From Candidatus Competibacteraceae bacterium (lineage in GTDB: Bacteria; Pseudomonadota; Gammaproteobacteria; Competibacterales; Competibacteraceae): 41,200 nt of DNA. The stretch lies in the NCBI GenBank assembly GCA_016712625.1, contig JADJQQ010000005.1:1-41200 (forward strand), given 5' to 3'. A program made the translations under genes and the position numbers. This document shows positions 28,072-41,166 of the stretch, one piece after another. Numbering within the stretch: position 1 is the first letter of the stretch; each line of letters begins with the position of its first letter. The notes beneath the pieces were generated by a model. The model was given only the letters and a program-made list of their open reading frames with translations, did not search any database and was not told the origin of the DNA.

Positions 28072-30937
28072 CTAAACATCAAACTGTGTTTGTTCGTGTT
28101 TGTAGCCTATTTCCTGGGAAGCCCGCTCGATGGCCTGCCAGGAAGTCATCAGTTCGTTGTAGGAACGGGCGTCCTCGGCCCGGCCCTTGCGCTCGCACAA
28201 GGTATACAGGCGATAGGCAAGTTGGCGGATCGCCTCGGTGCGTTCCGGCATCCGCGCCAGCAAGGCGGCGGCGGCTTCACCCGCGCCCTGTAGGGCGCGA
28301 ACCAGATGATGCAGGGCTTCCCAGTGGGCGATCCGGGTGTCGGTTTCCGGGCTCCAGTCGGCGGGGTACTCAGCCCATCGGAGCAGCCGGACCTTGCCGC
28401 CGCCCGATTCGATGACGCCGGCGGCGGCCACGCCGTCCACGCTCGTCCCCTTGGCGCGGGCCAGCACGTCGCCTTCGCCATACTTCCCCTCGGCCCAGCC
28501 CAGTCCCTCGAACCAGTGCAGACAAAATTGGGTGTCGTGGTCGAAGTCGTCCTCGGCGAGAAAGCGGTTGATGAGCTGCAGCGCGGTGCGCACGCTCATC
28601 GGCTTGCCGTCGGCTTCCAGCACGGCCGCGTGGCGGCTGAAAATCGCCATGCCGGGGCCGATGATGGCCTGGGACAAATCGACCGGCGCCACCGGCGAAT
28701 TGATCCCGCCCCGCGTCATGTCGAGCAACGCTTCGGGCAAGATCGCGTTCAGTTCCCGCAGAAACTCGCGGCGGGAGACTACCGGCGCATCGACGGCTCG
28801 CTTGCGGCAAACGAGGACGATGCTGGAGGCGAGTGCGTTGGATTCCGAGCCTCTCATGCGGTTACCGAGTTCGGTCCGCATCGGCCAAGTGCCGGTCAGC
28901 GCAAAGCCGGCTCGCAATACCGCTTCCAAAAAGGTTTCCCAGCCGGTGGAAGATGTGCCTTCCTCACTCTGAGTTTCGGCCTGTTTGAAGGCGTAATAAA
29001 TGGTGACCGGAAACGCCGGATGGGCCTGCTCCGCGAGATTGTGAATGGCGCGGGTCATCCCGACCAGAAAGAAGACTTCGGCCTGTTCCTTGCCACCGTG
29101 GCGGTAGGGAGTCGCCACCAATTCCTCGGCCTTGGGCACAACCAACGTTGCGTAAAGGCCCGGAAAAATCGGCTTCAGGCTTTTACGTAACCAGACGTAG
29201 AAGAAATCAGAGAGATCAGCATAGCCAATGTTGTCGTAGTACGGCGGGTCGGTCGAAACAACCTTCACTGCGCTAAGAGTCTGGCTTTGTGCGTCACCTT
29301 GCACAGCGGTTCCCGGTGTATGGGTTGGGAAAAACTCAATTGCTTTCTTTGCCCAATCAACACCACTACTTACATTTCCGGCTGACTCTGAAAAGGGATT
29401 TGTTTCCGCAAAATCCCAAACCATTGGAATTGCCTGTCTACCGAAAGTGTTTCGGATGAGTTCTTTACTTGAATGCCAAGAGCAGATCGAAGACCAGTAA
29501 TCGGATGCCTTATCGATGGTGAACGCCACGTACACTCCCACCGCCTCCGCGTAGGCCATTGCGCCAGTGCCCCAGCGTCCAGCCCTACACCATCGTCAAC
29601 CATGCCGGCGGTCAAAGCATCTGTCCGTACCTTGGCGATAGCCTCATGCACGAGGTCAGAAAAGGTGGTCAGCGCCACAAGTTGGCGGGAGGTAAAAAGA
29701 TCGCTCCATTTGGTCAGTCCGTAATTCCCGACACGAAAACCAAGCGCCTGCTGGAAAAACTCAACGTCAGGTTTCCACGTTGGCTGAATCTGCTGTGTAA
29801 TCATTTCCATATCTGATGTGGGCGGCAGATAAACCCGCCCGCGCACGCCTTCGGCCACAATCGCCATGAGCCGCGAACCCATGCGCCCGGCTCGTCCCTC
29901 GGCCTTGATATAGTTACCGCCAATCGGTGTACCGGACAGCAAGCAGAGAAAATTTGCTCCCCGCCCCGCTGCCTTGGTTCCATCTTCAGCAACTTTACCC
30001 GGCGGACCTACTTTCACCGTAAACCGATACGAATCCCCTTCCACCACCGGTTCGACGTAAGCTTCCTTTCCAGCTTTGCTGGAAAGCACGAAGGTGGAAG
30101 CGAGCGGCACCTCGGCATGAGAAAAAGCCGGGTTTGGACTTTTCACCGTGCGCGCCCACAGCCAAGCGATAATGGTCAGCTTCCGCCCAAGAAGCGGCTT
30201 GAGGTCCGGCCTGTCCTTCGCCATTTCGGCGGTGGCTTCGATCTTCGGATAGAGGTGGCCGATGCGCTTTTCGGCTTCCGTCCGCATCCAAGCGCCGTAG
30301 CGGCGCACGTCTTCGGCCAACCCTTTTGCGCCCGACCAATCTTCCATGCACTGGGTCTGTTTTTCACTGTTCGGTATCGGTCCTACCGGCTTTCGTCCGG
30401 CGAATCTCGGCGGAATCTCGATCATCGCCTTGTTGATGGTCACCGCCACCGGATTGAGGTCGCTGGCATAGCTTTCCAGCCCCAGTCGCTGCGCTTCCAG
30501 AGGAATCGCGCCACCGCCGGCAAACGGATCATGGAAAGCCGGCAGTTTTTCGGGGTCGAACAGCTCGGCGGCTTGGGTATGGCCTTTGTTGAGTTCGCAG
30601 GTCTCGCGCCAGCTTTTCCAGATTTCCTCGCGCGCCCGCCTCAAGACCTCTTCATTGTTGGTATTTTCCCATTTCACCAGATCGCGGAGGATCTCGAACA
30701 GCCGCTCGCGTTCGACCTGCGCCTTTTCCTTGTTCACGCCGCGCCCCAACGGGCGCTCGTAGCCCGGATCGTTGACGAGTTGGGCAAACAGCACCGCCCG
30801 CGCCGCCGCCAAGGGCCGCCGCGCCCACCACAGATGCAGGGTTGAGGGATGGCCGTGACGGATCGATTTTTCCCGCGCGGCGGCCATATTAATATCGTCC
30901 AGAGGCAGCGCAACCTCGATCAGTTTCCGGGGAGCCT

Positions 30938-30950
<13 letters not shown>
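28072..30950 (-). pseudogene. DUF1156 DNA methyltransferase, one frameshift
   Basis: Starts at ATG 30950 (MHGIKAPRKLIEVALPLDDI) with the DUF1156 signature HGHPSTLHLWWARRPLAAAR. Motif I follows as FHDPFAGGGAIPLEAQRLG. After GMVDDGVGLDAGALAQ (about 29560) the frame shifts and continues MAYAEAVGVYVAFTIDKA. The catalytic motif IV STDPPYYDNIGYADLSDFF lies in the second piece. It would make N6-adenine marks protecting host DNA. The start overlaps the helicase stop by 13 bp, indicating one operon. Apart from the single frameshift, both halves are complete. Confidence 0.87.
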
Positions 30951-34471
<3,521 letters not shown>

Positions 34472-34621
34472 GAAAAAACTGATCCTGTTATTTGATGTCT
34501 TCTTTTTAAGAATAGCTTGGCCCCTCACCAGCAACTATCGCCACCGACCGACCGGCCGATCGCGCGGCTGTGAAGCTATTGCAAGGACCAAATCTATCCT
34601 AGACACAAACAGGTGTTCGCT

Positions 34622-34648
34622 AACGCACCCGCACGGCGCGGGTGCGTT
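34622..34648. terminator. Strong GC-rich hairpin between operons
   Basis: A perfect 11-bp stem, AACGCACCCGC and GCGGGTGCGTT, with a 5-base loop. It lies between the start of the helicase operon and the end of the ProQ/FinO gene. No long T-run follows in the minus direction, so terminator function for the ProQ/FinO transcript is a guess. The rest of 34472-34770 shows no gene. Confidence 0.5.
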
Positions 34649-34770
34649 GTGACGGTCTGTTGTCCGGTCAGGCCACCGCGTTGGAGGCCGCCGGTCGGCG
34701 CGCCGCGCTCACCGACGCGGTGGCAGGGACACCGCCGGCGCTCTCCGAGCGGCGGCCTTGACCCCCTACC

Positions 34771-35520
34771 CTACGTTCTGGCCTTTTTTTTCAAGCGCAA
34801 GATGGGCCGCGCGACCGGTGGCGTTGGCTCGGCTGCAACCGGCGCGGGCGGCGTTGACGCCCCGGCGGGCGGCGTGGGGATGGGCGTCGTCACCGAGAGC
34901 GCGGGATGGGTGAGCGCGATCTCGCCGTCCCGGTAGTGCGCCAGTGAACCGCGCAGCACGGCGACCCATTGCGGGTGGTCTTTGGCCGCGTGTTCCAGCC
35001 GGCGCCAAATGTCGGCCGGCAGCCGCGCGGTCACCCTGCCCTCGCCGGTTTGGAGCGTGATCGTGACGCTGCCCGACTGCCGGCAGGTCTCGGGTAGCTC
35101 GGTGAACGTCACGGTCCATTCGAGGCGGCCCGGCACGCAATAGTCCTTGGGCAGCGGGGTTTCGGGCGGGAGGCCTGTCGCCGGGGCCGCCGGTCCAGCT
35201 TTCGGCGGGCGGGCCACGCACGCCCGCTCGGCCTCTTGCGCCGTGACCGCGCCGGCGGGCTGGCCTTGCAAGTCCACCCGCATCGCGCCGGCCCGGACGC
35301 TGGTGCGATAGCGCCGCCGGCAACAGTACCTGTCCAGCGCCCGCCGCACCCGCGCCTTGTCGTAACCGAGGCGGATGAGGTCTTGATGGATGTTGATCTT
35401 GACCGGCCGGGGTCGCTCCCAATCGAAGCAGTCGGGAAACAGCGCGGCCAGCGGCAGCTCCTCGGCCACCGGAGCCGTCGGGGTACGGATCGCGCCGGCC
35501 GCCGCCGTCGCTTCGTTCAC
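34771..35520 (-). CDS. ProQ/FinO-family RNA chaperone-like protein
   Basis: A 249-residue protein (GTG start) with a ProQ/FinO domain in its first half: ALFPDCFDWERPRPVKINIH, then DLIRLGYDKARVRRALDRYC and GAMRVDLQGQPAG. FinO-type proteins bind hairpins of small RNAs and assist antisense control of plasmid functions. The C-terminal half (TVTFTELPETC..., then a proline/alanine-rich tail with RLKKKART) is an extension I do not recognise. The start overlaps the stop of the preceding zinc-ribbon gene (GTGA at 35517-35520), so they are co-translated. Confidence 0.8.
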   Translation of the reverse strand: MNEATAAAGAIRTPTAPVAEELPLAALFPDCFDWERPRPVKINIHQDLIRLGYDKARVRRALDRYCCRRRYRTSVRAGAMRVDLQGQPAGAVTAQEAERACVARPPKAGPAAPATGLPPETPLPKDYCVPGRLEWTVTFTELPETCRQSGSVTITLQTGEGRVTARLPADIWRRLEHAAKDHPQWVAVLRGSLAHYRDGEIALTHPALSVTTPIPTPPAGASTPPAPVAAEPTPPVARPILRLKKKART

Positions 35521-35768
35521 TGCACCGTCCCCCACGGACCGCCCGACCCGGCGTCGCGCGCCCCTGCAACCGTCAGCGGCGCGTCGCAGCGCGGGCAGCG
35601 ATCCGCCAGCAACCGCGCGATGAGAAACGCACGGTGTTCCATCAAAAAGGCCATGCGCACCTCGTGCGGTAACTCGACCCAGTTCCGAAAATCCGCGCCG
35701 CACTGTAAACACAACCAGGCGGCTTGCGGTAACGCAAGGGGTGGATCTAACATGGATGGTTCAATCAT
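35517..35768 (-). CDS. Small two-CxxC zinc-ribbon protein
   Basis: An 83-residue protein with WLCLQCGADFRNW and DRCPRCDAPL, two knuckles that would bind one zinc ion, separated by a helical FLMEHRAFLIARLLA. It is directly upstream of, and overlaps, the ProQ/FinO gene. It could be an accessory nucleic-acid-binding protein. ATG 35768 or ATG 35753 may be the start. Confidence 0.65.
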   Translation of the reverse strand: MIEPSMLDPPLALPQAAWLCLQCGADFRNWVELPHEVRMAFLMEHRAFLIARLLADRCPRCDAPLTVAGARDAGSGGPWGTVQ

Positions 35769-35896
35769 GGCGGATTTCTCATTTCGACTTCAAGGGCATT
35801 TCAAGCTTTGGAATCCGCGCCTTTCATCTACGCGGCCCGTTCCAGACAGGCCGCTTCGATGACTATTTCGGCATCGGTTCGCGCTTCAATGGGGGT

Positions 35897-35915
35897 GAGT
35901 GCTTCATGAGCACTC
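35897..35915. repeat. Hairpin at the end of the IS1341-like tnpB
   Basis: GAGTGC and GCACTC (35897-35902 and 35910-35915) around a 7-base loop touch the tnpB stop codon. This is probably the right-end hairpin of the insertion element. Confidence 0.5.
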
Positions 35916-37051
35916 TAGTTCGTGCCCCCTCCACGCGCATTAGGTCCGGCGTTCCCCGCCGTAGCCAATTTCAAAATGACGTTGGCTGCGTTGATATCCC
36001 GATCATGGCGACTATGGCAATCGGGACACGTCCACGCTCGAATCGACAACGGCATTTTTGCTGGTAGCTCCCGCAGTGGCTACAGGTCTTGCTAGTGGGT
36101 GCAAAGCGATCCACCACAATGACCTGACGCCCATACCAGGCGGCTTTGTAGTCGATCTGACGGCGAAATTCACCCATACCGACATCGGTAATGGCTCCCG
36201 CCAGATGATGGTTCTTGAGCATTCCCTTAACGTTCAAATCTTCAATCGCAATCACATCCGCCCGCTGCACCAGGGCCGTGGTGATCTTGTGTAGGAAGTC
36301 CTGGCGCATGGCGGCAATACGCGCATGAATCCGAGCGACCTTCAGGCGCTGCCGGTGTCGGCGGTGGCTGCCTTTCTGCTTTCGCGCCAATGCGCGCTGC
36401 TGGCGCTTGAAGTGCTTCAATTGGCTTTTGAGATGGCGCGGATTACCGGATTTCCAGCCATCGCTACTGACCGCCACGTCTTTGATGCCCAAATCCACGC
36501 CGATAGCCTGACCCGTCAGCGGCAAGGGGTTGATAGCGACCGCACAGGCGAAACTAACAAAATAGCGCCCATCCGGTGTTTTGCTGACGGTGGCCATCTT
36601 CGGTGTTCCGGCGGGCACGTGCGACCAGCGCAGCTTAAGCACGCCCAGTTTTGGCAGCTTGAGGCATTCGCCCGCCTGATAGGTGCGTTCAATCTGGCGT
36701 TGATCCAATTGATAGCGGATCGCTTGCCGGTCGTAGCGGCTTTTGAATTTCGGGTACTTTCCGCGTTTCTCGAAGAAGTTTTTGAATGCCTTATCCTGGT
36801 CAATCAGCGCTTGTGTCAGGGGTGCAAGACGCAGAATCACCCAACCAGGGAAATTCACTGCGCTTCCAGTCTGTCACTATCCGGTTCAGAGACACGTAGT
36901 TATGCCGCTCTTGCCGTTCCGTCTAGGCTTTGCCGCGAAGGTCAAGACAGCGATTCCACACAAACCGCGCATTCCCAAATTCCATCGCCAGTTGCCGACG
37001 CTGGGTAGCGGTCGGATAGCATCGAAATTTGTAGGCACGTTGAATCAACAT
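35915..37051 (-). pseudogene. tnpB: TnpB family nuclease (IS1341-like), stop codon and two frameshifts
   Basis: ATG 37051 opens with MLIQRAYKFRCYPTATQRRQ, typical of TnpB. An in-frame TAG interrupts after DLRGKA. The frame then shifts near 36830 to LTQALIDQDKAFKNFFEKRG. RuvC residues are present: Asp in AIGVDLGIKDVAVS, Glu in VIAIEDLNVKG. The zinc ribbon CSHCGSYQQK is followed by a third frame (about 36055, in an A-run) with WTCPDCHSRHDRDINAANVI, which holds the last Asp. There is no tnpA beside it. Compared with the IS605-type tnpB at 23147 it is a different subfamily. The decay is more convincing here because of the nonsense codon. Confidence 0.88.
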
Positions 37052-37292
37052 ATTGAAAGTATAACACAAATTGGTGTTTCTAACCGCACCGAGGCGCGAC
37101 CCCTACCCAAAAACCGGCGCGGATGGCCCATCAAGAGCCGCTGGACGGGCAGCTTGGGGCAACATCGCCGTGCCCTTCAATCGAGGCGGGCCATGCTAAG
37201 GTCCGACGCAATCCCTTCTTTGACCAGCGGGGTCTTCTTTCATCCATGAACTCATTCAACGCCTTAACTAAGACTAACGCGATAGTAATCGT

Positions 37293-37612
37293 TTATTTTT
37301 TCTTTGGTTCTTTAGCCCTGACCGTTTCTCTTAACCCGTGTCGGCGAAACCAATCTTCCACCGCTTCAATCAATAGGTCGTGGACTTTCACTTTTTGTCC
37401 AAGCGTTGATTGCTCTAAGGCATAGCGTTGTAAGGATTTTTTGCGTCTGGATGAATATAAAGCATCAATTGTGCTGAGATATCCTTAAGTCCTTGATTTC
37501 CTCTGTCGGTAGATGTTTGAGTTGTCTGTATAGGAATAATCTCTTGTACGGCTTGTGTACTTTCCGCCTTCAGAGTCATTGCGTCGTAGGTGGGAGGCTG
37601 CCTTCTTGCCAT
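37293..37612 (-). pseudogene. Ribbon-helix-helix plasmid partition protein, one frameshift
   Basis: ATG 37612 starts MARRQPPTYDAMTLKAESTQ and continues to QLMLYIHPDAK. In an A-run at about 37437 the frame changes and reads SLQRYALEQSTLGQKVKVHD, LLIEAVEDWFRRHGLRET, ending KEPKKK and TAA at 37293-37295. The joined protein (about 105 residues) has the N-terminal flexible tail and C-terminal RHH fold of ParG/CopG-like partners of ParA. A purine-rich AAGAG lies 7 bases before the ATG, with AT-rich operator-like repeats upstream. Unshifted translation stops at 37415. Confidence 0.7.
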
Positions 37613-37955
37613 GCTAATCTCTTAGTATATTAGTATAATATTCTAGCCATCCCCAAAGTTCAGCCGATTCCACAGCAGCACGGCTGTCAAGGTTTGACTA
37701 GGATGAAATCAGCCGAACATAGCTAGTCTAGTATATTAGTATAGTAGTTTACTATCCTACTAAGAGGCATTTCTGAACCCATCCCCAAAGTTCAGCCAAT
37801 TCCACAGCAGCACGGCTGTCAAGGTTTGACTAGGATGAAATCAGCCGAACATAGCTAGTCTAGTATATTAGTATAGTAGTTTACTATCCTACTAAGAGGC
37901 ATTTCTGAACCCATCCCCAAAGTTCAGCCAATTCCACAGCAGCACGGCTGTCCGT
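37613..37955. repeat. 132-bp tandem duplication containing the parA 3' end and operator-like DNA
   Basis: The block starting ATCCCCAAAGTTCAGCC recurs at 37649, 37781 and 37913, exactly 132 bp apart. The first two intervals are nearly identical over their length. The third copy is the genuine 3' end of parA. Each full unit holds the last about 45 bp of parA plus the intergenic AT-rich TAGTATATTAGTATAGTAG. The palindromic stretch GTAGTTTACTATCCTACTAA lies next to it. The repeats thus multiply a putative RHH-protein or centromere-type site. No open gene is present in 37613-37883. Confidence 0.88.
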
Positions 37956-38507
37956 TTCCCATTCCTGGGCTGACATGCCTTCCGCTGAAGCGTAGGGATG
38001 TGCAACGAGTTGCGTTATCGCTGTTGGGCAGAGGGGAAGATTAAATGTCGTCAATGCTGCTCGTGCGAGAGCTAATGCGTGCGCTCTCGAAGGGGTCTTA
38101 TTCAGAACAATCCCGGCAGGTTTATTTAAATTTTGCACGATTCCCACGACGACGCTCACCTGCTCTAAGTCCTCTGGGTAGGGACCGGTCACAAGTAGCG
38201 CTGCATCGGCAACGGAAGCAGCCAGATTGATAACTGGCTGGGCATGGGGTGGCGTATCAATGAACACCAAGTCAGCTCCGCGCTTAGCAAAGTCGGAGAG
38301 GGTTTCACCTATTCCGCGAGAGCCTAACCCCATCACAGCGGGGGCGGCGGCTTGGCGGCGGCGACTCCAGGAAACAACAGTTCCTTGTGGGTCGGTATCT
38401 AAGATGACTGTCTTCAATCCACTTATAAGCCCCTGAACCGCTAAGCTCCTTGCTAGCATGGATTTTCCAACACCACCTTTTTGAGCCAGAATAGAGATCG
38501 TTTTCAT
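37884..38507 (-). CDS. parA: ParA-family partition ATPase
   Basis: A 207-residue ParA/MinD-like ATPase. The deviant Walker A KGGVGKS is at residues 10-16, VILDTDPQGTVVSWS carries the switch Asp, and VFIDTPPHAQPV is Walker B. The size matches the short ParA (type Ib) class that pairs with small RHH proteins and lacks an N-terminal HTH. ATG 38507 (MKTISILAQKGG) is chosen over the upstream 38525. The last codons (VELAELWGWV) are part of the duplicated 132-bp unit. It would separate plasmid copies at division. Confidence 0.93.
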   Translation of the reverse strand: MKTISILAQKGGVGKSMLARSLAVQGLISGLKTVILDTDPQGTVVSWSRRRQAAAPAVMGLGSRGIGETLSDFAKRGADLVFIDTPPHAQPVINLAASVADAALLVTGPYPEDLEQVSVVVGIVQNLNKPAGIVLNKTPSRAHALALARAALTTFNLPLCPTAITQLVAHPYASAEGMSAQEWETDSRAAVELAELWGWVQKCLLVG

Positions 38508-38575
38508 ACTAATATACTTGTACATTAATATACATATGATTAAGTATCTTAGTATATCTGTACTGCTTTTATTCC
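38508..38575. promoter_or_regulatory. AT-rich operator-like repeats upstream of parA
   Basis: Several near-copies of TTAGTATAT or ATTAATATAC lie in the 60 bp before the parA start (for example CTTAGTATATCTGTAC). The same word TTAGTATA occurs at 37621-37640 before the RHH gene and in each 132-bp unit. This distribution is what a ParG-like repressor and partition protein would bind. From 38576 to 38737 I see no gene. Confidence 0.5.
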
Positions 38576-38737
38576 TCCATTAGTTTGAAGCTTGTTTGAA
38601 CTAAGTGAGCCAGGGACTAAGGGGATCAGCATTTAGCAGGCCACATGCTGGAAAATCAGTGTTTATGCAACAACGCCAATGATTAAATATTTAACTAATC
38701 TGAATTTTTATCGGGCGGCACGACTCGCCGCCGTTTT

Positions 38738-39429
38738 CTAAACGTGACGGCGACTTGAGGCGGTTCGGCGTTTGGCGTGGGACGCAAATCGGGCGGCTGG
38801 GAAGCGGGGTTTTGGGGTGCGGCGTCTCCGGGCGGGATGGGAGCGCGGCGGGGGCGGCGCGGCGCGACGCGCGGCGCGTTCGGCGGCCTCTCGGATCAGC
38901 CGCCGTTTTCGCTCTCCGCGCGTCTCCAGCACAATGCCCTGAGCGGCCAGGGCCGCCTTTACGGGCGGCGCTCTCCCGCTGGACGCGCTCGTACTCGGCT
39001 TTCCGCGCCGCCTTGGCTTCGCGGTTTTTCCGTTCGATCTCGCGCTGTTTCTTCCGCTTTTCCTCTCGCGCCTTATGGGTCCGCACCCGCTCGGCCTCGC
39101 CTGGCCGCGTTGGGTGGATGCGTCCAGCCGCTGAAGGGCGGCGGCGCGCTCTTCGGGCGTGACGGCGCGGCGACGTTGCCCTGTAGATCATAGCGGTGGT
39201 TGCCGCGATGGTGGATCAGAGCCAGCAGGGTAGCCATCGCGCGCCGTGTGATTGGCGAGCGCGCGCCGCAGCAGCGTGGCGTCGATCTCTGGTAAATGAC
39301 GCACGAGATCGGCGTGAATGCCGGTTTTAAGCGGTTTGATCTGATCGTAGTCCTTGGGGAACGCCTTTGGGAACCGATCCTCAAGAGGGCATGGATGACG
39401 TTGACCGTTTGTTTGTCGCGCGTGCTCAC
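38738..39429 (-). pseudogene. ProQ/FinO-like protein, multiply frameshifted
   Basis: Reading across frames from GTG 39429: STRDKQTVNVIHALL, then FPKDYDQIKPLKTGIHADLV, RHLPEIDATLLRRALANHT, and LLALIHHRGNHRYDLQGNVA, which together are a complete ProQ/FinO domain. A basic, Lys/Arg/Glu-rich tail follows (REKRKKQREIERKNREAKAA) and ends ASSRRHV. At least four frame changes are needed, near 39395, 39240, 39180-39130 and 38940. It is either decayed or lies in a poorly sequenced stretch. It differs from the ProQ/FinO protein at 34771. Confidence 0.6.
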
Positions 39430-39935
39430 AGGTCGCCTTTCAGGAGAGAGCGGGGCTGGATGTCCTAGTCTAAACCGTGGCGGTTTGAAGGCGTGCAACG
39501 GTTTTTTAGGTTTTCGTTTTTATAAAAAAACAGATTACTAAAAAATCCGATTTTAGCGTGCACTTAACGACGAGGAGAGGAACACTTAAACCGTCGATCA
39601 GGACCCGCCGCGCGAAACGCGCGCCGGCGACGGCGGCTTTAGGGGTCAAACCTTCGGCGGGTCAGGGGGTTGGCCTTCGCCATGGGTACACGTATTTCGC
39701 GCAAAAGGCGCGAGCGGGCGGCCTGGCGGGCGGTACGCGGTGGAAGGAATCCCATGTGGATCGCGTTGACGGATGAAAAAGCCGGGAAAATCGCGCGTTT
39801 TACGGGGTTGGCGTGACGGGTGGGGGCGTTAGGGGAATTTTAAGACGATGAAGGCCCGCCAGCGGGCGCGGGCAACAGTGAACGAGGGCCGGAACGCGGG
39901 CGCTAGGGCGCGCTAGGGCGCTTGAGGGGTCTTGT
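39430..39935. other. Gene-poor region downstream of repA, possible replication origin
   Basis: No convincing gene is seen, apart from a weak 44-codon reading frame. At 39497-39560 there is a strikingly AT-rich stretch (GTTTTTATAAAAAAACAGAT and neighbours) in otherwise about 60-65% GC DNA. Because RepA-type plasmids often have their origin just 3' of repA, this could be the DNA-unwinding part of the origin. A 10-bp unit CGCTAGGGCG occurs twice in tandem at 39901-39920. No clear DnaA box was found by eye. Confidence 0.35.
39682..39816 (+). CDS. Very small hypothetical reading frame
   Basis: A 44-residue frame, MGTRISRKRRERAAWRAVRG followed by MWIALTDEKAGKIARFTG. No strong ribosome site or homologue is recognised. 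It is kept only because the region is otherwise empty; it may be chance. Confidence 0.15.
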   Translation: MGTRISRKRRERAAWRAVRGGRNPMWIALTDEKAGKIARFTGLA

Positions 39936-40845
39936 TCAGGCGTTCTCGAAGTTCGCTAAGGGATAAGCCCGCCGCCGCAAGTTCGGCCAGCCGCCGGTGG
40001 CGCTCGATGGCGGCCGCGTCAGCGGCGGGAGCCGTCGGTGAGAGCGACTGCCGGCGCGCGCGCGGGCGCGCGGGGTTTCAGAGGCGACAGCGGGTAACGG
40101 CGGGGCGAGACGCGGCGGCGGGGCCGCCGGCCGGTGATGAACCGGCTTGCGGGCTTTGCGTTGGGCCTGCTGCCAGGAGACTTCCAGACCCAACGCGCGG
40201 ATCAGTCGAAACGAGTTGCCGCACTGGCCCCCAACCGACGCCGACCCAGCAGCGCCGCCGCCGGTCATACTGCCGGCCGCGCCCGGTGTTCACCAGCAGC
40301 GCCGCGCGGGCCAGGGTGGCGAGCGCCCGCTTGACTCGCGAGAGCGACAGGCCAGTGTGGCTGGCGATCCAGGGGGCGCTCAGCCCCAGTCGGTCGGGGC
40401 CGTGGGGGATGGCCACCTTCAAACTGGAGATGTCCGTATAATATACCATCAAACTCAACACGAGAATGATCGATTCCCGCCGTTCGCTGCGCTGTTGGCG
40501 CCAGCGGATCGTGGGTAGGGCAGTACCTGTTTTAAGGTCGCCGATGGCGTGATGCCGCTTTTCGAGCCGCCAGTGCCGTTCGGGTTGACTGAGCACGTCC
40601 CAGCACGCCGCGCGCGGCAAGCGGTAATACTCCGGCAGTTTGCCCACTGCTTTGAGAATGAGGGTCGGGCGTGCGGGGTTGGCGCCCTCGGGGAGCTGCA
40701 ACTGGTGAAAGCGCGGTGCGCGGGGATCGTGCCCGCAGCGGTTGCCCGTCAGCGCGGCGAGCGGTACGGCGGGTGAAAAAGGCGACAAAACGCCCGTGCC
40801 GCCGGATACGGGGCCGGCGGGCAACACGGAGCCTTCGGACGACAT
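39936..40845 (-). pseudogene. RepA-type plasmid replication initiator, one frameshift
   Basis: From ATG 40845 the protein includes KLPEYYRLPRAACWDVLSQP, RRESIILVLSLMVYYTDISS, and a winged-helix segment LSAPWIASHTGLSLSRVKRA followed by LATLARAALLV. This pattern is that of IncF/IncW-like RepA initiators. At about 40240-40268 the coding frame changes: the tail continues GNSFRLIRALGLEVSWQQAQ and RKARKPVHHRP to the stop at 39936, instead of stopping at 40078. RepA would bind the origin and recruit the host helicase. The first about 50 residues are poorly conserved, so the true start may lie downstream. Confidence 0.68.
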
Positions 40846-41028
40846 GGCCGACGCGGGGGTGGCGCAATCCGAAACGGGGCGGCGCTACGCGGCGTCAGCG
40901 CGGCGGCGGGCGAACACCGCCGGGTCGGGTGGACGCCGGGCGGCGGGCGGGCGGGCGCGATTTTGCGGCTCTCGAATACAGGCGTGCATGGCGGTTCCCC
41001 TGAAATTGAGGTCAACAGACTCCCCTGG

Positions 41029-41130
41029 GGGTCTTGCAAGCCGTCCGGGAACCGCTATAATCGAGAACATCTTACGGATTCTCGATTGTTGTCCTTAGCG
41101 GATCTTTGGATGGCAGTCCTTGCAAGACCC
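41029..41130. repeat. 12-bp inverted repeat in the repA leader region
   Basis: GGGTCTTGCAAG at 41029-41040 and CTTGCAAGACCC at 41119-41130 are perfect inverted copies 78 bp apart. The left copy overlaps the -35 box of the candidate antisense promoter. In an RNA from this region they would close a large stem-loop. Confidence 0.7.
41034..41061 (+). promoter_or_regulatory. Sigma-70-like promoter pointing away from repA
   Basis: TTGCAA (41034-41039) and a perfect TATAAT (41056-41061) are separated by 16 bp. Transcription would begin near 41067 and run rightwards, antisense to any repA leader mRNA that starts right of the window. Confidence 0.55.
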
Positions 41131-41166
41131 TCAGCTTGATCCCCGGTCGGAAGATTCGGGGATTTT
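41067..41166 (+). ncRNA. Candidate antisense copy-control RNA (CopA/RNAI-like)
   Basis: The stretch after the TATAAT promoter contains no gene and ends with a hairpin ATCCCCG / CGGGGAT (41139-41145 and 41157-41163) followed by TTT. The geometry equals that of IncFII-type plasmids: a short RNA read opposite to repA from inside its leader. Two ProQ/FinO-type proteins, which bind such RNAs in F-like plasmids, are encoded nearby. No sequence similarity to a known CopA is claimed. Confidence 0.4.

Noticed and set aside
34613..34936. Plus-strand open frame near the ProQ/FinO gene
   Set aside because: Covers the terminator-like hairpin and the antisense of the ProQ/FinO tail; no motif.
37613..37955. 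Regularly spaced repeats suggesting a CRISPR array
   Set aside because: Only three copies with 132-bp periods, each overlapping the parA 3' end; no short repeat-spacer pattern and no cas genes.
40671..41098. Plus-strand frames opposite the repA start
   Set aside because: Arg/Pro-rich shadow frames without ribosome sites or conserved features.
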